DNA from: Salinisphaera sp. T31B1
Lineage (GTDB): Bacteria; Pseudomonadota; Gammaproteobacteria; Nevskiales; Salinisphaeraceae
Direction: 5' to 3'
DNA: 64,000 bases
Assembly: GCF_040361275.1 (NCBI RefSeq)
Contig: NZ_APNH01000002.1
Location: 806,001 to 870,000, forward strand
Part shown: positions 1-9,220 of the stretch, one piece after another
Layout of the letters: every line of letters starts with the position of its first letter
Position numbering within the stretch: position 1 is the stretch's first letter
The notes under the pieces: model-generated
Told to the model about the DNA's origin: nothing
What the model saw: only the letters and a program-made list of their open reading frames with translations
Database searches by the model: none
Translations under genes and position numbers: made by a program

Positions 1-1100
1 AGCCGGTCGTAGAGCGTGCAGTAACCGTCGATCATCGCCTCGACGCTGAACCGGGCACAGACATCCTCGCGCGCGGCGTCGCCGAGTTTCACCGCCAGGG
101 TCCGATCGTCGAGCAACCGTCCGACCGCCTTCGCGAGCGCGCCGGCGTCCCGGCTCGGTACCAGCAGGCCGTTACGCTCATGATCGATGAGCTCGGGATT
201 GCCACCGACTGCGGTCGCCACGATGGGGCGCGAGGCGGCCATGGCCTCGAGTACGGTCAACGCGACCCCCTCGGCGATCGATGAACAGACATAGACGTCG
301 AGATCCGCAAGAAAAGCCGGCACGTCGTCGCGACTGCCGTGCAGGAAAACGCGCTCGGAAAGACCCTCGTCGACGATCTTTTGCTCAAGACTCGTACGGG
401 CCGGCCCATCCCCAACAATATGGAGCGTGGCCAGCCGAGCGTTTCGATCGTTCAGCCGAGCGATCGCCTCGATCAGCCGGTCGAAGCCCTTGACCGGATC
501 GAGCCGACCGACGCTACCGATCCGCAGCGCCTCCGACCGCGTGCCGGCACCGCTGGCCACGGCATAGCGCGCTGTATCGATGCCGTTGTAAATGAGTTGT
601 ATACGCGAGGCAGGCAGCTTCACATCGTTACGCAACCAGCGAGCCAGATCCTGGGAAACTGGTACGTAGACACTGATCAACGGTGCCATCACGCGGCGCA
701 GCCAACGGTACTTGGCACTGCGGCCTTCGGGGTCCGACACGTCGCGACCGTGTTCGGCGTGCACCACACGCGGCACGCCTGCCAGACGTGCCCAGAACGC
801 CACATCCAGCGCGCCGATATTGTATGTATGAACGACCGCCGGCCGTAATTGCCGCAGCCGTTTACAAAGACGCGCGTAAGCGCGCGGATCCTTGCCGGGC
901 TTCTTGTCGATACTCTCGACGACCACGCCCAACGCCTCCACGCGCGGTGCGAGCTCACCCGTACCACGCAGGCACACGATGCGGTGATCATAGCGCTCGA
1001 GCGTTCGGCCGATCAGTGCCAGCGCCACCTGCTCCATGCCGCCGATGCCGAAGCGGTCGAGCACGTGAACAATACGCGGGCGGCCGTCGGCACTACTCAT
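1..1100 (-). CDS. XrtA-system glycosyltransferase (TIGR03088-like), partial at left edge
   Basis: This is a GT-B glycosyltransferase of family 4, expected to add a sugar to the lipid-linked exopolysaccharide repeat unit in the cytoplasm. I translated it from the sequence: it starts with ATG at 1100 and stays open to the window edge for 366 codons, so the C-terminus is missing. Near the N-terminus is the family motif VLDRFGIGGMEQV. A donor-binding half follows with GSVGRLDPVKGFDRL and later SSIAEGVALTVLEAMA, where the EGxxxxxLEAM pattern binds the nucleotide sugar. The start overlaps the xrtA stop by 4 bases (ATGA), so translation is probably coupled. Its place next to xrtA matches the family often called stp2. 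The sugar specificity cannot be read from sequence. Confidence 0.9.
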   Translation of the reverse strand, partial: MSSADGRPRIVHVLDRFGIGGMEQVALALIGRTLERYDHRIVCLRGTGELAPRVEALGVVVESIDKKPGKDPRAYARLCKRLRQLRPAVVHTYNIGALDVAFWARLAGVPRVVHAEHGRDVSDPEGRSAKYRWLRRVMAPLISVYVPVSQDLARWLRNDVKLPASRIQLIYNGIDTARYAVASGAGTRSEALRIGSVGRLDPVKGFDRLIEAIARLNDRNARLATLHIVGDGPARTSLEQKIVDEGLSERVFLHGSRDDVPAFLADLDVYVCSSIAEGVALTVLEAMAASRPIVATAVGGNPELIDHERNGLLVPSRDAGALAKAVGRLLDDRTLAVKLGDAAREDVCARFSVEAMIDGYCTLYDR

Positions 1101-2137
1101 CCCTCGCCATGCCCGTCGAGCCCAGGCGCCGCGTTGGCCGCGACATCGACGCTGCCCAGCGTTGAACCCAATACCGCGGGCACGACCACGATCGCGGCGG
1201 CGAACAGCGCGAGCCGCATGATATCCGAGCGCCGCGCGCATCGAGCGCTCGAAGTCGCCGCAGGCGGTCTGGCCGGCGGTTGGTGAAACGGCCAGCCCGC
1301 GAAGAAAAGCAGCACCAGCACCGTGCCGAAGAACTGCCATCCGAAGATCGCGTGATCGGTGCCCGAGGCGTACTCGATACCGAAATGCTCGCCGATCAGG
1401 ATCGTGAAGAACACACGCAGTCCGTTGGCAATGATCGGCACGATCATGGAACTGGCCACGAAGATCAGACGACGCGTCAGACTGGTGAAAAACAGGTGCG
1501 CGTAGAGCACACCGAAGGCGGTGGTGGCGACGAAGAACTTCACTCCGCTGCAGGCCTCGGCCACATGCCATTTAGCCGCCGGTGTATCGATGAAGTGCCC
1601 TTCCATGAGCACCGGCACATCGGTCAGATGAAGCACGGCAACCGACAGATGCGCGGTGATCGTCTGAAGCGGCACCACCATGAAATTGCCGAACGGAATC
1701 GCAAACAGCACGTACCCCATGGGAAACGCCAGTATCCGTGCGACGGGCCAACCGTAGAACACGTAGATCCATACCGGCCAGATGGTAACCGCGGCGATGT
1801 GCTGGAACAGGTTGATATCGGCCACCGCACCCACCAGCCACAGCATCGCCAGAGCCAGGGCCGCCCAGAGACCATGCGGTGCCGGCTCGGCATATACGCG
1901 AGCAAGCCAGTGCCGACGGCCCCAGACGAGTACCGCGCAGATAGGAAAGATAAGGAAGGCGAACTGAAACGTACCGGTTCGCGACCAGGTTTCCACCAGC
2001 GAGAGATAGGTGGGCAGATAGGCAATCAGCCAGAGCAAGCACGTCGCCACAAAGGCGAGATGCAACCCGCTCTGATTGCCCGCCGATTGCGCATCGGACG
2101 CCAGAGGCGCGGAAGAAGAGCCGGACCAGGGGTTCAT
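1097..2137 (-). CDS. xrtA: Exosortase A (XrtA/EpsH), without a full EpsI tail
   Basis: This integral inner-membrane transpeptidase is expected to recognise the PEP-CTERM signal of exported proteins, cleave it and pass the protein to the cell surface or the exopolysaccharide. The protein has 346 residues and about eight membrane segments in the core (roughly 25-45, 57-72, 89-106, 112-130, 132-150, 200-220, 223-243, 268-283). The exosortase catalytic triad is visible: Cys196 in AEACSGVKF, Arg241 in NGLRV and His262 in GTDHAIFGW. After the core come one extra membrane segment (about 308-326) and about 20 residues. Many XrtA proteins instead continue into a full periplasmic EpsI domain, which is absent here. 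The stop overlaps the next gene by 4 bases, and the start overlaps the stop of the upstream glycosyltransferase by 4. Confidence 0.95.
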   Translation of the reverse strand: MNPWSGSSSAPLASDAQSAGNQSGLHLAFVATCLLWLIAYLPTYLSLVETWSRTGTFQFAFLIFPICAVLVWGRRHWLARVYAEPAPHGLWAALALAMLWLVGAVADINLFQHIAAVTIWPVWIYVFYGWPVARILAFPMGYVLFAIPFGNFMVVPLQTITAHLSVAVLHLTDVPVLMEGHFIDTPAAKWHVAEACSGVKFFVATTAFGVLYAHLFFTSLTRRLIFVASSMIVPIIANGLRVFFTILIGEHFGIEYASGTDHAIFGWQFFGTVLVLLFFAGWPFHQPPARPPAATSSARCARRSDIMRLALFAAAIVVVPAVLGSTLGSVDVAANAAPGLDGHGEG

Positions 2138-3363
2138 GCACCCTCCTTCACAGACGACTGGGACGTGGACGACGCCCCTTCGACCAGCGACAACAATTCG
2201 TCGAAACGCGCCGGCCAGCCATAGTATCGGCTCACATAGCCCCGAGCCGCTGCGGCCGTCTGCGGATTCGATCCAAATCTCGACAGCACCGCATCGGCAA
2301 ACGCCTGGTGCGGCTCGACCACATCGGCGAACTCGGGTCCGACCGGGCGCAGCCCTGCCGCGGCCTGGGGTGTCATCACCACGGGCAGCCCCATGGCAAA
2401 GGCCTCGAGAACCTTGTTTTGAATACCGCGCGCAATTCGCATGGGTGCAACAGCGACATCCGCCGCCGCCAGGTAGGGGCGTACGTCGGCGACCGCGCCG
2501 GTCACCTCGATACCGTCCAACTCCGCCAGCGCCCGAACGCGTGCCGCCGGCCGCAGGCCGACAATCGTGAACTGTGCATCAGCGCAGGCCGCGCGTACTC
2601 CGGGCCATACCTTCTCGGCAAACCAGCACACCGCATCGACGTTGGCGCCGTAGTCCATTGCTCCGGTGAACACGACTCTCGCCCCATGGCCGGGCGCGCT
2701 CAGCCGGTCGAACCCGGCTTCGGCTGAAAAATAGTCGGCGTCGACGCCGTTGGCGATAGCGTGTATGCGTGCCCCGGCCTGTGGAGCGCGATGGCGGAAG
2801 AAGTCCGCTTCCGCGTCCGAGACGAAGACGCTGGCATCGAATTCATCCGCCAGCCGTTCCTCGGCGGCCGCTAGCTTGCGTGCCTCCCGGCCGTGCACCC
2901 AAGCCATGGGCGCTGTGCCTGTGCGCGCGTACTGCGCCCACTTGTCCGAGTCCACGTCGACGAAATCCAGTACGCGTCGTACATCGGGAACCGACAGCGC
3001 ATACGGCCCCATCGTGGAAGAAAAGGCGATCACGGCGTCGAGAGAGCGGCGCGCGGCCAGTTGTTTCACCCAGCGGCTCATCCGCGCATCCCGGTAATAC
3101 GCAAAGCTCAACGCCTCCCGGCGGCGCAGCCCGTTCAGGCTACGCAGACGTGCCCGCATTGGCACGAGCGGTCTAAAGCACGTCTGGTCGCACCATTGCT
3201 GGACCGTATCCCGTCCGCTCCAATCGGCCGGGTCGTCGACGAACGTTCCCAGGTGCACGACATACCGTGAGGCCAGCGCACGCAACCAGTGATAGGCGCG
3301 GATCTTGTCGCCCTTGTTCGGCGGATAGGGGATCCGGTGACACAGGAAAAGAACTTCGCGCAT
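2134..3363 (-). CDS. XrtA-system glycosyltransferase (TIGR03087-like, stp1)
   Basis: This 409-residue GT-B family 4 glycosyltransferase probably assembles the exopolysaccharide repeat unit. The N-terminus FLCHRIPYPPNKGDKIRAYH is characteristic of the exosortase-linked family. The C-terminal half contains VVFTGAMDYGANVDAVCWFA and a late acidic region, APMRIARGIQNKVLEAFAMG, that binds the nucleotide-sugar donor. I chose ATG 3363, four bases past the stop of the FemAB gene. A TTG 12 bases further upstream would overlap that gene and is less likely. The stop overlaps the xrtA start by 4 bases. Family assignment is firm; the donor and acceptor sugars are unknown. Confidence 0.93.
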   Translation of the reverse strand: MREVLFLCHRIPYPPNKGDKIRAYHWLRALASRYVVHLGTFVDDPADWSGRDTVQQWCDQTCFRPLVPMRARLRSLNGLRRREALSFAYYRDARMSRWVKQLAARRSLDAVIAFSSTMGPYALSVPDVRRVLDFVDVDSDKWAQYARTGTAPMAWVHGREARKLAAAEERLADEFDASVFVSDAEADFFRHRAPQAGARIHAIANGVDADYFSAEAGFDRLSAPGHGARVVFTGAMDYGANVDAVCWFAEKVWPGVRAACADAQFTIVGLRPAARVRALAELDGIEVTGAVADVRPYLAAADVAVAPMRIARGIQNKVLEAFAMGLPVVMTPQAAAGLRPVGPEFADVVEPHQAFADAVLSRFGSNPQTAAAARGYVSRYYGWPARFDELLSLVEGASSTSQSSVKEGA

Positions 3364-3367
3364 GGGC

Positions 3368-4402
3368 CTAGCCAAGATCGCGCGCCAGCCAGGGGCCGAT
3401 CATGCGTGTCAGCGGGAGCGGCAGTTTTTGCCAGGCCTTGATGAACAACGCATATTTGGGATTGTTCGGACTCAGATCCGGCATCTCGTCGATACCGGCA
3501 AGATAATATTCATAGGGCAGCGGCTCGGGTTCGAACCCCCAGTGACGCTTGAAATGATACGGCCCCGTATCGCGCTTGCTACGGCCGAAATCGAACCACT
3601 TCACGCCCCGCGCGGCGGCGTGCGACATCAGCGCCCAATACAAGTAATCATTGGCCTTGTGATCGCGCGCATTCGGCCCGGCGCCGGAATAATACGGCAG
3701 CACCTGATCGCGGAAATAAAAGCTCAACACGCTGGCCTGCGGTTCCCCGTCACCGATCACCGTCAGGATCTCGCAATCGTCACCGAACACCGATTTCAGG
3801 CAATCGAGATAATTACGCGCCACCGGCGGCGTGCCGAGGCTACGCATGTTGTACAGATACAGCGAATACAGGGTGTCCGTGGCCGTATCGAGCCGCCAGT
3901 CGAGCCCCGATTTGAGCGCCTTGCGTACCACCGCGCGCTGTTTCCGCGGTATGGCTTTCAGATTGTCCTCGTCGTTATCGGCGATTGTGCGCGCGAAGGT
4001 GTAGTACAGATCCTTGCGCGGCCAGTCCTCGTGGCGCGGGCGGCGTTCGCGCGACTCGAGATACTCCACGCCCAGGCGGTCGGCAAGCGTGCACGCATGC
4101 TGGTACAGCGCTTCGGCCGCGGCCTGTTCTTTTGCGACGGCGCCCCCGTAAACGCAGAACGGGGTGGAAATCAGCGCATTGGCAAACAGCCGGCTTTTTA
4201 CATGAACGAGCGGCAGCACGGCCTGCAGCCGGCCATCGCGCCGAGCTTGCAGAAAATAGCAGCGATGGCCAAACGATTGCTCGATCACTTGCTTCCAGCC
4301 CGCGCGATGAAAAAAAGTCGCATCGGGCGCGTCGGCGACAAAGGCCTCCCATTCGGCGGTGTTCTGCTCGAGCACCTCGATGCTGTAAGGCATATCGCTC
4401 AT
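3368..4402 (-). CDS. FemAB-like XrtA-system protein (TIGR03019-like)
   Basis: This 344-residue protein has the double GNAT-like fold of FemA/FemB peptidyltransferases. Relatives in exosortase loci are thought to transfer an aminoacyl or acyl group, perhaps onto the polysaccharide or its carrier, but the reaction has not been settled. Visible family features are FFHRAGWKQVIEQSFGHRCY near residue 30, IPRKQRAVVRKALKSGL in the middle, and WFDFGRSKRDTGPYHFKRHW towards the end, a strongly conserved block in this subfamily. There is no signal peptide or membrane segment, so it should be cytoplasmic. Its start overlaps the stop of the upstream deacetylase by 4 bases (ATGA). Confidence 0.9.
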   Translation of the reverse strand: MSDMPYSIEVLEQNTAEWEAFVADAPDATFFHRAGWKQVIEQSFGHRCYFLQARRDGRLQAVLPLVHVKSRLFANALISTPFCVYGGAVAKEQAAAEALYQHACTLADRLGVEYLESRERRPRHEDWPRKDLYYTFARTIADNDEDNLKAIPRKQRAVVRKALKSGLDWRLDTATDTLYSLYLYNMRSLGTPPVARNYLDCLKSVFGDDCEILTVIGDGEPQASVLSFYFRDQVLPYYSGAGPNARDHKANDYLYWALMSHAAARGVKWFDFGRSKRDTGPYHFKRHWGFEPEPLPYEYYLAGIDEMPDLSPNNPKYALFIKAWQKLPLPLTRMIGPWLARDLG

Positions 4403-5301
4403 TGTGCGGCCTCCGCGGCGTGGCCATCACGGTCGCCGACGGGGAAGACACGGTCCATGCGGTCCCAGCGAAAATCGGCCAGCAGACGATGCAGCCGTGG
4501 CTCCACGCGGCTGATATTCAGATAGTGACGAACCCGTGTCTTGGCGCTCAGCCCCGGCACGCGCGGTTGCTCCGGATCCACTTCCCAAGGGTGGAAATAG
4601 AACACCGCCGGCTGATGATCCCGAGCGTTGACCCGTCGCAAGGCCGCCCGCGTGAGCGTATAGGGATAAAGTCGGAAAAAGCCTCCGCCAGCACAGGGCA
4701 GTCGCCGCGACCCGACGGTGACGGTGGTTACCGGGATCTCGAGCAGGCCGCCTGCATGAAAACAAAAGCGCGGCGCCTCCGGCATACCGTAGGCATCATG
4801 TACGCCCGGATAGATACTCGAACTATAGGTAAACCCGGCCTCGGCGAGTTCCTCGAGCGCCCACAGATTGCTCGCGCCGATAGAAAAGCTGGCCGCGCGA
4901 TAGCCTTTCACGGCCGTACCGCCTGTCTGCTCAAGCACGTCCTTCGCCTGGCGGATGTCGGCGCGGAAGGCCGCGCGATCCTGATTGATCACGCGCACGT
5001 GGTTCATGCCGTGGCTGGCGAGTTCGTGACCGGCGTCCACCAATCGCCGAACCAACTGCGGATGCCTTTCGGCAATCCAGCCGAGCGTAAAGAACGTCGC
5101 ACGGATTCCCGCCAGTTCGAACAGCGCCAAAATACGATCCATGGACGCTTCGACACGGCTGGGCAGCCGATCCCACCGTTCGAAGGCCACGTGGGATTCG
5201 AACGCCGAGACCTGGAAATACTCCTCCACATCTACGCTCATCGCATTGACCGGCGGATCCGGGAGACGGCCGGTATCGGCAGCACGAAAGCTATCAGTCA
5301 T
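4399..5301 (-). CDS. XrtA-system polysaccharide deacetylase (TIGR03006/DUF3473-like)
   Basis: This 300-residue NodB-fold carbohydrate esterase is expected to remove N-acetyl groups from the exopolysaccharide or its precursor. The first metal-site motif is NAMSVDVEEYFQV, with Asp24, and the second is ELASHGMNHVRV, with the metal-binding His pair. The C-terminal region with FYFHPWEVDPEQPRVPG is typical of the exosortase-linked subfamily. I see no signal peptide. I chose ATG 5301 because AAGGGA lies about 5 bases upstream and the overlap with the ATPase gene is then only 8 bases. An in-frame start at 5358 would overlap by 65 bases. A second, unrelated deacetylase lies at 46657-47559. Confidence 0.93.
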   Translation of the reverse strand: MTDSFRAADTGRLPDPPVNAMSVDVEEYFQVSAFESHVAFERWDRLPSRVEASMDRILALFELAGIRATFFTLGWIAERHPQLVRRLVDAGHELASHGMNHVRVINQDRAAFRADIRQAKDVLEQTGGTAVKGYRAASFSIGASNLWALEELAEAGFTYSSSIYPGVHDAYGMPEAPRFCFHAGGLLEIPVTTVTVGSRRLPCAGGGFFRLYPYTLTRAALRRVNARDHQPAVFYFHPWEVDPEQPRVPGLSAKTRVRHYLNISRVEPRLHRLLADFRWDRMDRVFPVGDRDGHAAEAAQ

Positions 5302-6517
5302 AGTATCCCTTGGCCCAGCGGAAATAGCGCTTGAGCGCGGAGTCGTCGTTGCGATCATCGCGGCTCGCCGATGACCAGCTCAACTGGTTTTCGTCGACGC
5401 CGGCTGCCGCGGTGGGCGAGTCTGCCAGCGCAGGCTGTGTCGGTTCAGCGCGCTCGGCCTGCGGCGCACTCCCGCGAAGTTCGGAGAACAGACTCTCCAA
5501 CTGATCCACCCGCAGCAACGCTTCAACCAACCCTCGCTGCTCGGCACCGGCAAGATGCCGCGAAAGCAGCTGTTGTGCCTGTTCGTCGCCGTAGATGTTG
5601 CGCAATGCGCGTTCCAGCCCGGCGATCCGATCGGTCAACGCATTCAGGTTCGACGCGGCCGCGCCGCCGCTCGGCGCCGCCACCGCGGTCTCGTCGAGTG
5701 CCAATTCGTCGCCCGCGAACTCTTTTTCGAATTCCGCGATGACCGATTCCAGGTCCTCGATCGATAGCGATTGCCGCTCTTCGAGAAAACCGAACAGCAG
5801 GAATCGATCCATGATCAGATTGATTCGCCTCGGGATACCGCCTGTCCACTCATGGATACGGCCATAGACGCCCGCCCCGATGGACGGCCGACCAGGCCGC
5901 CAGCCCACCTTGCCCAATCGGTGTTCGATATAACCTTCGACCTCGTCACGCTCGAGCGGCTGCAGATGATAGGAGGCCACGATACGCTGGCGTAAATGCG
6001 CCATCGACGGCCGTGCGAGCACGCCGCGCAGCTCGGTCTGTCCGATCAGCACAATCTGCACGAGCGCGCGGCCCTGAGCCTGCAGATTAGAGATCACGCG
6101 CAGTTCCTCGAGTGCTTCGACGGTACAAGCCTGCGCCTCGTCGACAATCAGCAAAGAGCCCTGGGTCGTCGCCAGGCGTGCGACCAGTGCGTCGAGCAAT
6201 TCGTATTTCGAACGGCCCTTGTAGGCCACGCCGAATGCGCCGGCGACCGCCGGAAGCACAGCCTCGCCATCGATGTTGGCCATGGCCACGCGCGCCACGC
6301 TGCCCTGACGGTAGTTCTGCTGAGCCAGCATGGTCTGCAATAGCAACGTCTTGCCGGTACCGACATCGCCGCTGATCACAACGAACCCCTCGCGCCGTTC
6401 CATGCCGTAGATCAGATAGGACAGCGCCCGGGTGTGATTGCGGCTTTCGAAGACCAGCCGCGGATCGGGCATCAACTGGAACGGACGCGCGTTCAGCGCG
6501 TAGAAACGCTCGTACAT
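5294..6517 (-). CDS. XrtA-system ExeA-like AAA ATPase (TIGR03015-like)
   Basis: This 407-residue AAA ATPase resembles ExeA of type II secretion. In exosortase loci it presumably powers or organises part of the polysaccharide export machinery; its partner is unknown. The Walker A motif GDVGTGKT is at residues 50-57 and the Walker B LLIVDEAQ at 122-129. These are followed by the arginine-containing region GIPRRINLIMDRFLLFGFLE. The C-terminal third is acidic and low in complexity, with a short coiled-coil-like stretch around NALTDRIAGLERAL, and lacks the peptidoglycan-binding domain of true ExeA. It lies 5 bases from the barrel-protein stop upstream and overlaps the deacetylase start by 8 bases. 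Confidence 0.93.
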   Translation of the reverse strand: MYERFYALNARPFQLMPDPRLVFESRNHTRALSYLIYGMERREGFVVISGDVGTGKTLLLQTMLAQQNYRQGSVARVAMANIDGEAVLPAVAGAFGVAYKGRSKYELLDALVARLATTQGSLLIVDEAQACTVEALEELRVISNLQAQGRALVQIVLIGQTELRGVLARPSMAHLRQRIVASYHLQPLERDEVEGYIEHRLGKVGWRPGRPSIGAGVYGRIHEWTGGIPRRINLIMDRFLLFGFLEERQSLSIEDLESVIAEFEKEFAGDELALDETAVAAPSGGAAASNLNALTDRIAGLERALRNIYGDEQAQQLLSRHLAGAEQRGLVEALLRVDQLESLFSELRGSAPQAERAEPTQPALADSPTAAAGVDENQLSWSSASRDDRNDDSALKRYFRWAKGYYD

Positions 6518-6522
6518 TCGAA

Positions 6523-8325
6523 TCAGAAGCTTTTCTGGAACTGAATGGCGATACGGTTCTCGTGGTATTCGGACGTTCCATCACGCCAGCTATGGGCATA
6601 CCCGATCGCCGCCTGCGAGGAGCGGCTCAGCGCGCGCTCAAGCGCGACACCGGCATCGTAGCTGTCATAGCCACGAAAATCCCCGTTGCCGTCTCGTGTC
6701 TGCCAGCTCGCCTGAGGCGTCAGCGCCATCCGCGGGGTGAAGTCGTAGCGGGTCCGGATATCCACGCCCTGGTAGGTTTCGTTGTCGTCGTCGACCTGCT
6801 GATACTCACGTTTCTGGCGAAAACCGGTGATGGTTGTCGTCGTCAGCGCCGAATTGAAATCCACGGCTGCCGACCAGGACTTCTGGACGAACACGCCGCG
6901 GTCGAACAACGAGGTCGTTGGTCCACCCGCGCCGTTGAAGCCGCCCAGACCGCCCCCGCCACCGATCGCACCGGCGCCGTTGAGTGTGTTCAGACCTTGG
7001 GTGGTCGGCTCTTCGCGATATTCGATACGTGCATCCATCACGCGGCCAGTGCGGCGCGCGCTCAGTGAATAGGTCGAACCGTAAAACCGATGGCCGTATC
7101 GGGCTTCCAGCGAGTTGCGCGCCGAAGTCCATCGGATACCGGCGTTCCAGAACGGTTCGGAATAACGGTCAATGGAACCGTCCGGATTGCTGTAGTCGTT
7201 TTCGACCCCGCCTTCACCGAGCAAGCGGATGGATTGAGTTACCTGGTAGCCGAGTTCGAGCGATGCACGATCGAAATATGTCGTTCGAGACGGATCGCTG
7301 CCGTCGCTGGTGAACGTGTCGCCGCCATCGAGCTGGTTATCCCGGAAAAAGCGCGCCTGATTTCCGCCTGTCCGTTCCACCCGCTGGGTGACAACATTAC
7401 CCCGCCAGCTAAGCGGCTCGGCGGTGTCGGGACTCACGACATTCAGATACACCGCGTTGACAGTGGATTCCGGCACATCGGCATCGCCATAGACAGAACG
7501 GCCATAGCGGTACCGGAGCAGCGCCTGACCGACCGGACCGAGGGACTGATTGACATAAGGGCTGATATTGCTGACCCACGCAGACGTCTTGTTGCGGTTC
7601 GGGCTCAGCGAGTTCGATTGCGCATAACCGAACCCCGGGTCAACGACGGTCTGCCCGTAACGCGTATCGGCATCGAGATAGACGCGATTTTCGATCAGCG
7701 AAAGCGTGGTCTTGCCGCTGATGTCGTTATACACATCGTTGTAGCGGCTGTTGTTGGCATAGACCAGCCCCTGCAGCTGATACGACAGCTCGCCACGTAC
7801 ACGCCCGGTGCTCGAGCAGGCATCGATCCGAGGGGCCACCGACGTTACAAAGTCGCTCATCGCGCGATCGCCGGGGTCACGGTTGAGGTTGTCCGTATAG
7901 GTTTCCGACGCCGCGACCGACGCCTGTACATAGCGCCCGCGCGAGCCTACCGGCGATGGGGCATAGCGTAGCGGCGTGGCAATCGACCCGCCTCCGAACG
8001 CGTTGTAGGACAGATCGGAGGTCGCACACCCCTGGCCGAAGCCGGGTTGGAACGACAGTCCGCTCATGCCGGCGAGCGAGTCGCGAATCGCGCTGGCAAG
8101 TCCCGAAGCCTCGTCCTCGCTGTCGCCGCTCGCCGTGGCCGATCCGGTACCGGTGGACATGCTGCCCGGCGAAGCGGACTCGGCAGACGCGCCGCCGGCG
8201 GCAGAACCCACCCCACCGTCGTCCTGTGACCAGGCCGCCATGGGCATGGCCAGCACGATGACCGGCCCGGCCGTGGCCAGCCAACGGGACGGCCGGATCA
8301 AGCGACGACGCTGCAGATTACGCAT
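6523..8325 (-). CDS. XrtA-system outer-membrane beta-barrel protein (TIGR03016-like)
   Basis: This 600-residue secreted protein is predicted to form an outer-membrane barrel, plausibly the export channel or anchoring partner for the exopolysaccharide. The N-terminus MRNLQRRRLIRPSRWLATAG leads into a hydrophobic stretch ending MAAWSQ, a good Sec signal. Most of the rest is alternating aromatic and polar strands, and the last residue is Phe (IAIQFQKSF), as expected of a barrel inserted by the BAM complex. A Gly-rich loop lies about two thirds along. I chose ATG 8325, which overlaps the kinase gene by 8 bases. An in-frame start 42 bases upstream would put extra charged residues before the signal. 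Confidence 0.9.
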   Translation of the reverse strand: MRNLQRRRLIRPSRWLATAGPVIVLAMPMAAWSQDDGGVGSAAGGASAESASPGSMSTGTGSATASGDSEDEASGLASAIRDSLAGMSGLSFQPGFGQGCATSDLSYNAFGGGSIATPLRYAPSPVGSRGRYVQASVAASETYTDNLNRDPGDRAMSDFVTSVAPRIDACSSTGRVRGELSYQLQGLVYANNSRYNDVYNDISGKTTLSLIENRVYLDADTRYGQTVVDPGFGYAQSNSLSPNRNKTSAWVSNISPYVNQSLGPVGQALLRYRYGRSVYGDADVPESTVNAVYLNVVSPDTAEPLSWRGNVVTQRVERTGGNQARFFRDNQLDGGDTFTSDGSDPSRTTYFDRASLELGYQVTQSIRLLGEGGVENDYSNPDGSIDRYSEPFWNAGIRWTSARNSLEARYGHRFYGSTYSLSARRTGRVMDARIEYREEPTTQGLNTLNGAGAIGGGGGLGGFNGAGGPTTSLFDRGVFVQKSWSAAVDFNSALTTTTITGFRQKREYQQVDDDNETYQGVDIRTRYDFTPRMALTPQASWQTRDGNGDFRGYDSYDAGVALERALSRSSQAAIGYAHSWRDGTSEYHENRIAIQFQKSF

Positions 8326-9220
8326 GAGGATTGCCTTCCGTCTGATAGACACCGTAGTACCCATCATAGTCGTCGCCGAAGCCCTTGCGGCTCTGGTTGA
8401 GTACCAGACTGATTTCTGCGTTGCTCGGTTCGATGAGCGACAACGCCGCGTCCACGGCCCGGCGCTCGGTCCGCCCGGCGCGCACGACCATTACGATCTG
8501 CCCCATGTTGAGCGCAAGCGCTTGCGATTCGGCCGTGGCGAGCAACGGCGACGAATCGAACACCACGATCCGGGACGGATCGCTCGATAATTCCTTGGCG
8601 AGTCCCTCCATCCGCCGGCTGGACAGCCGCTCAGCCGACTGGCCGTCGCGGCGCCCGGCGGGCAGCACGGACAGGTGCGGTATATCGGTGGCGACGATGA
8701 AGTCTTCCGGCACGCGTTGCTCGTCGGCCAGCAGTTCCATAAGGCCCGGGCGATCGTTGAGACCCAACGCCCGACTGATACCGGGCTTGATCACGTCGCC
8801 GTCGACCAGCAAGACGCTGTGGTCCAGTTCCGCGGCCAGGCTCAAGGCGAGGTTCATGGACGTAAACGTCTTACCGTCACCCGGATGCGCACTGGTTACC
8901 ATGAGCCGGTTGAAACTCGCCTGCGACCCACGACCGGGCGCGGCCTCGCGAGTCAACGTCGCCAATATCGGGCGCTTGATACGCTGGAACTCGCGTGCGA
9001 TGGCCGCCTCCATGGATCGCGGCGCCAGCAGGCCGGCGCGCCTGAGGCGCGCCATATCGATCTGTCCATCTGATTGGGCGCGCCCGTTCCCGGCCGGAGC
9101 GGCAGGCCGATCCGGCGGGCGCGCCGCCGATGCCGGCTGACCATCATCCGCAGACATCGGCCGGGTGGGCGAACCGTCGCGGCGACGTAGGCGCTCTGCA
9201 GCTTTCTCGACCAGACTCAC
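8318..9220 (-). CDS. XrtA-system tyrosine autokinase (TIGR03018-like)
   Basis: This 300-residue cytoplasmic bacterial tyrosine kinase is expected to control polymer length together with the membrane protein encoded just upstream. The P-loop AHPGDGKT is at residues 111-118, the second Walker motif VLLVDGDV at 136-143, and the later FDSSPLL is the Walker B region. The C-terminus has a tyrosine cluster (YDGYYGVYQ), the usual autophosphorylation site. The first 60 residues are Pro/Ala-rich and probably disordered. I chose GTG 9220, which overlaps the chain-length stop by 4 bases (GTGA). The reading frame stays open upstream, but those residues lie inside the neighbouring gene and do not look like this family. 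Confidence 0.92.
   Translation of the reverse strand: MSLVEKAAERLRRRDGSPTRPMSADDGQPASAARPPDRPAAPAGNGRAQSDGQIDMARLRRAGLLAPRSMEAAIAREFQRIKRPILATLTREAAPGRGSQASFNRLMVTSAHPGDGKTFTSMNLALSLAAELDHSVLLVDGDVIKPGISRALGLNDRPGLMELLADEQRVPEDFIVATDIPHLSVLPAGRRDGQSAERLSSRRMEGLAKELSSDPSRIVVFDSSPLLATAESQALALNMGQIVMVVRAGRTERRAVDAALSLIEPSNAEISLVLNQSRKGFGDDYDGYYGVYQTEGNPHA

Noticed and set aside
1280-2224. Plus-strand open frame of over 300 codons, His/Arg-rich
   Set aside because: It is antisense to xrtA and stp1 and has low-complexity composition typical of shadow frames.
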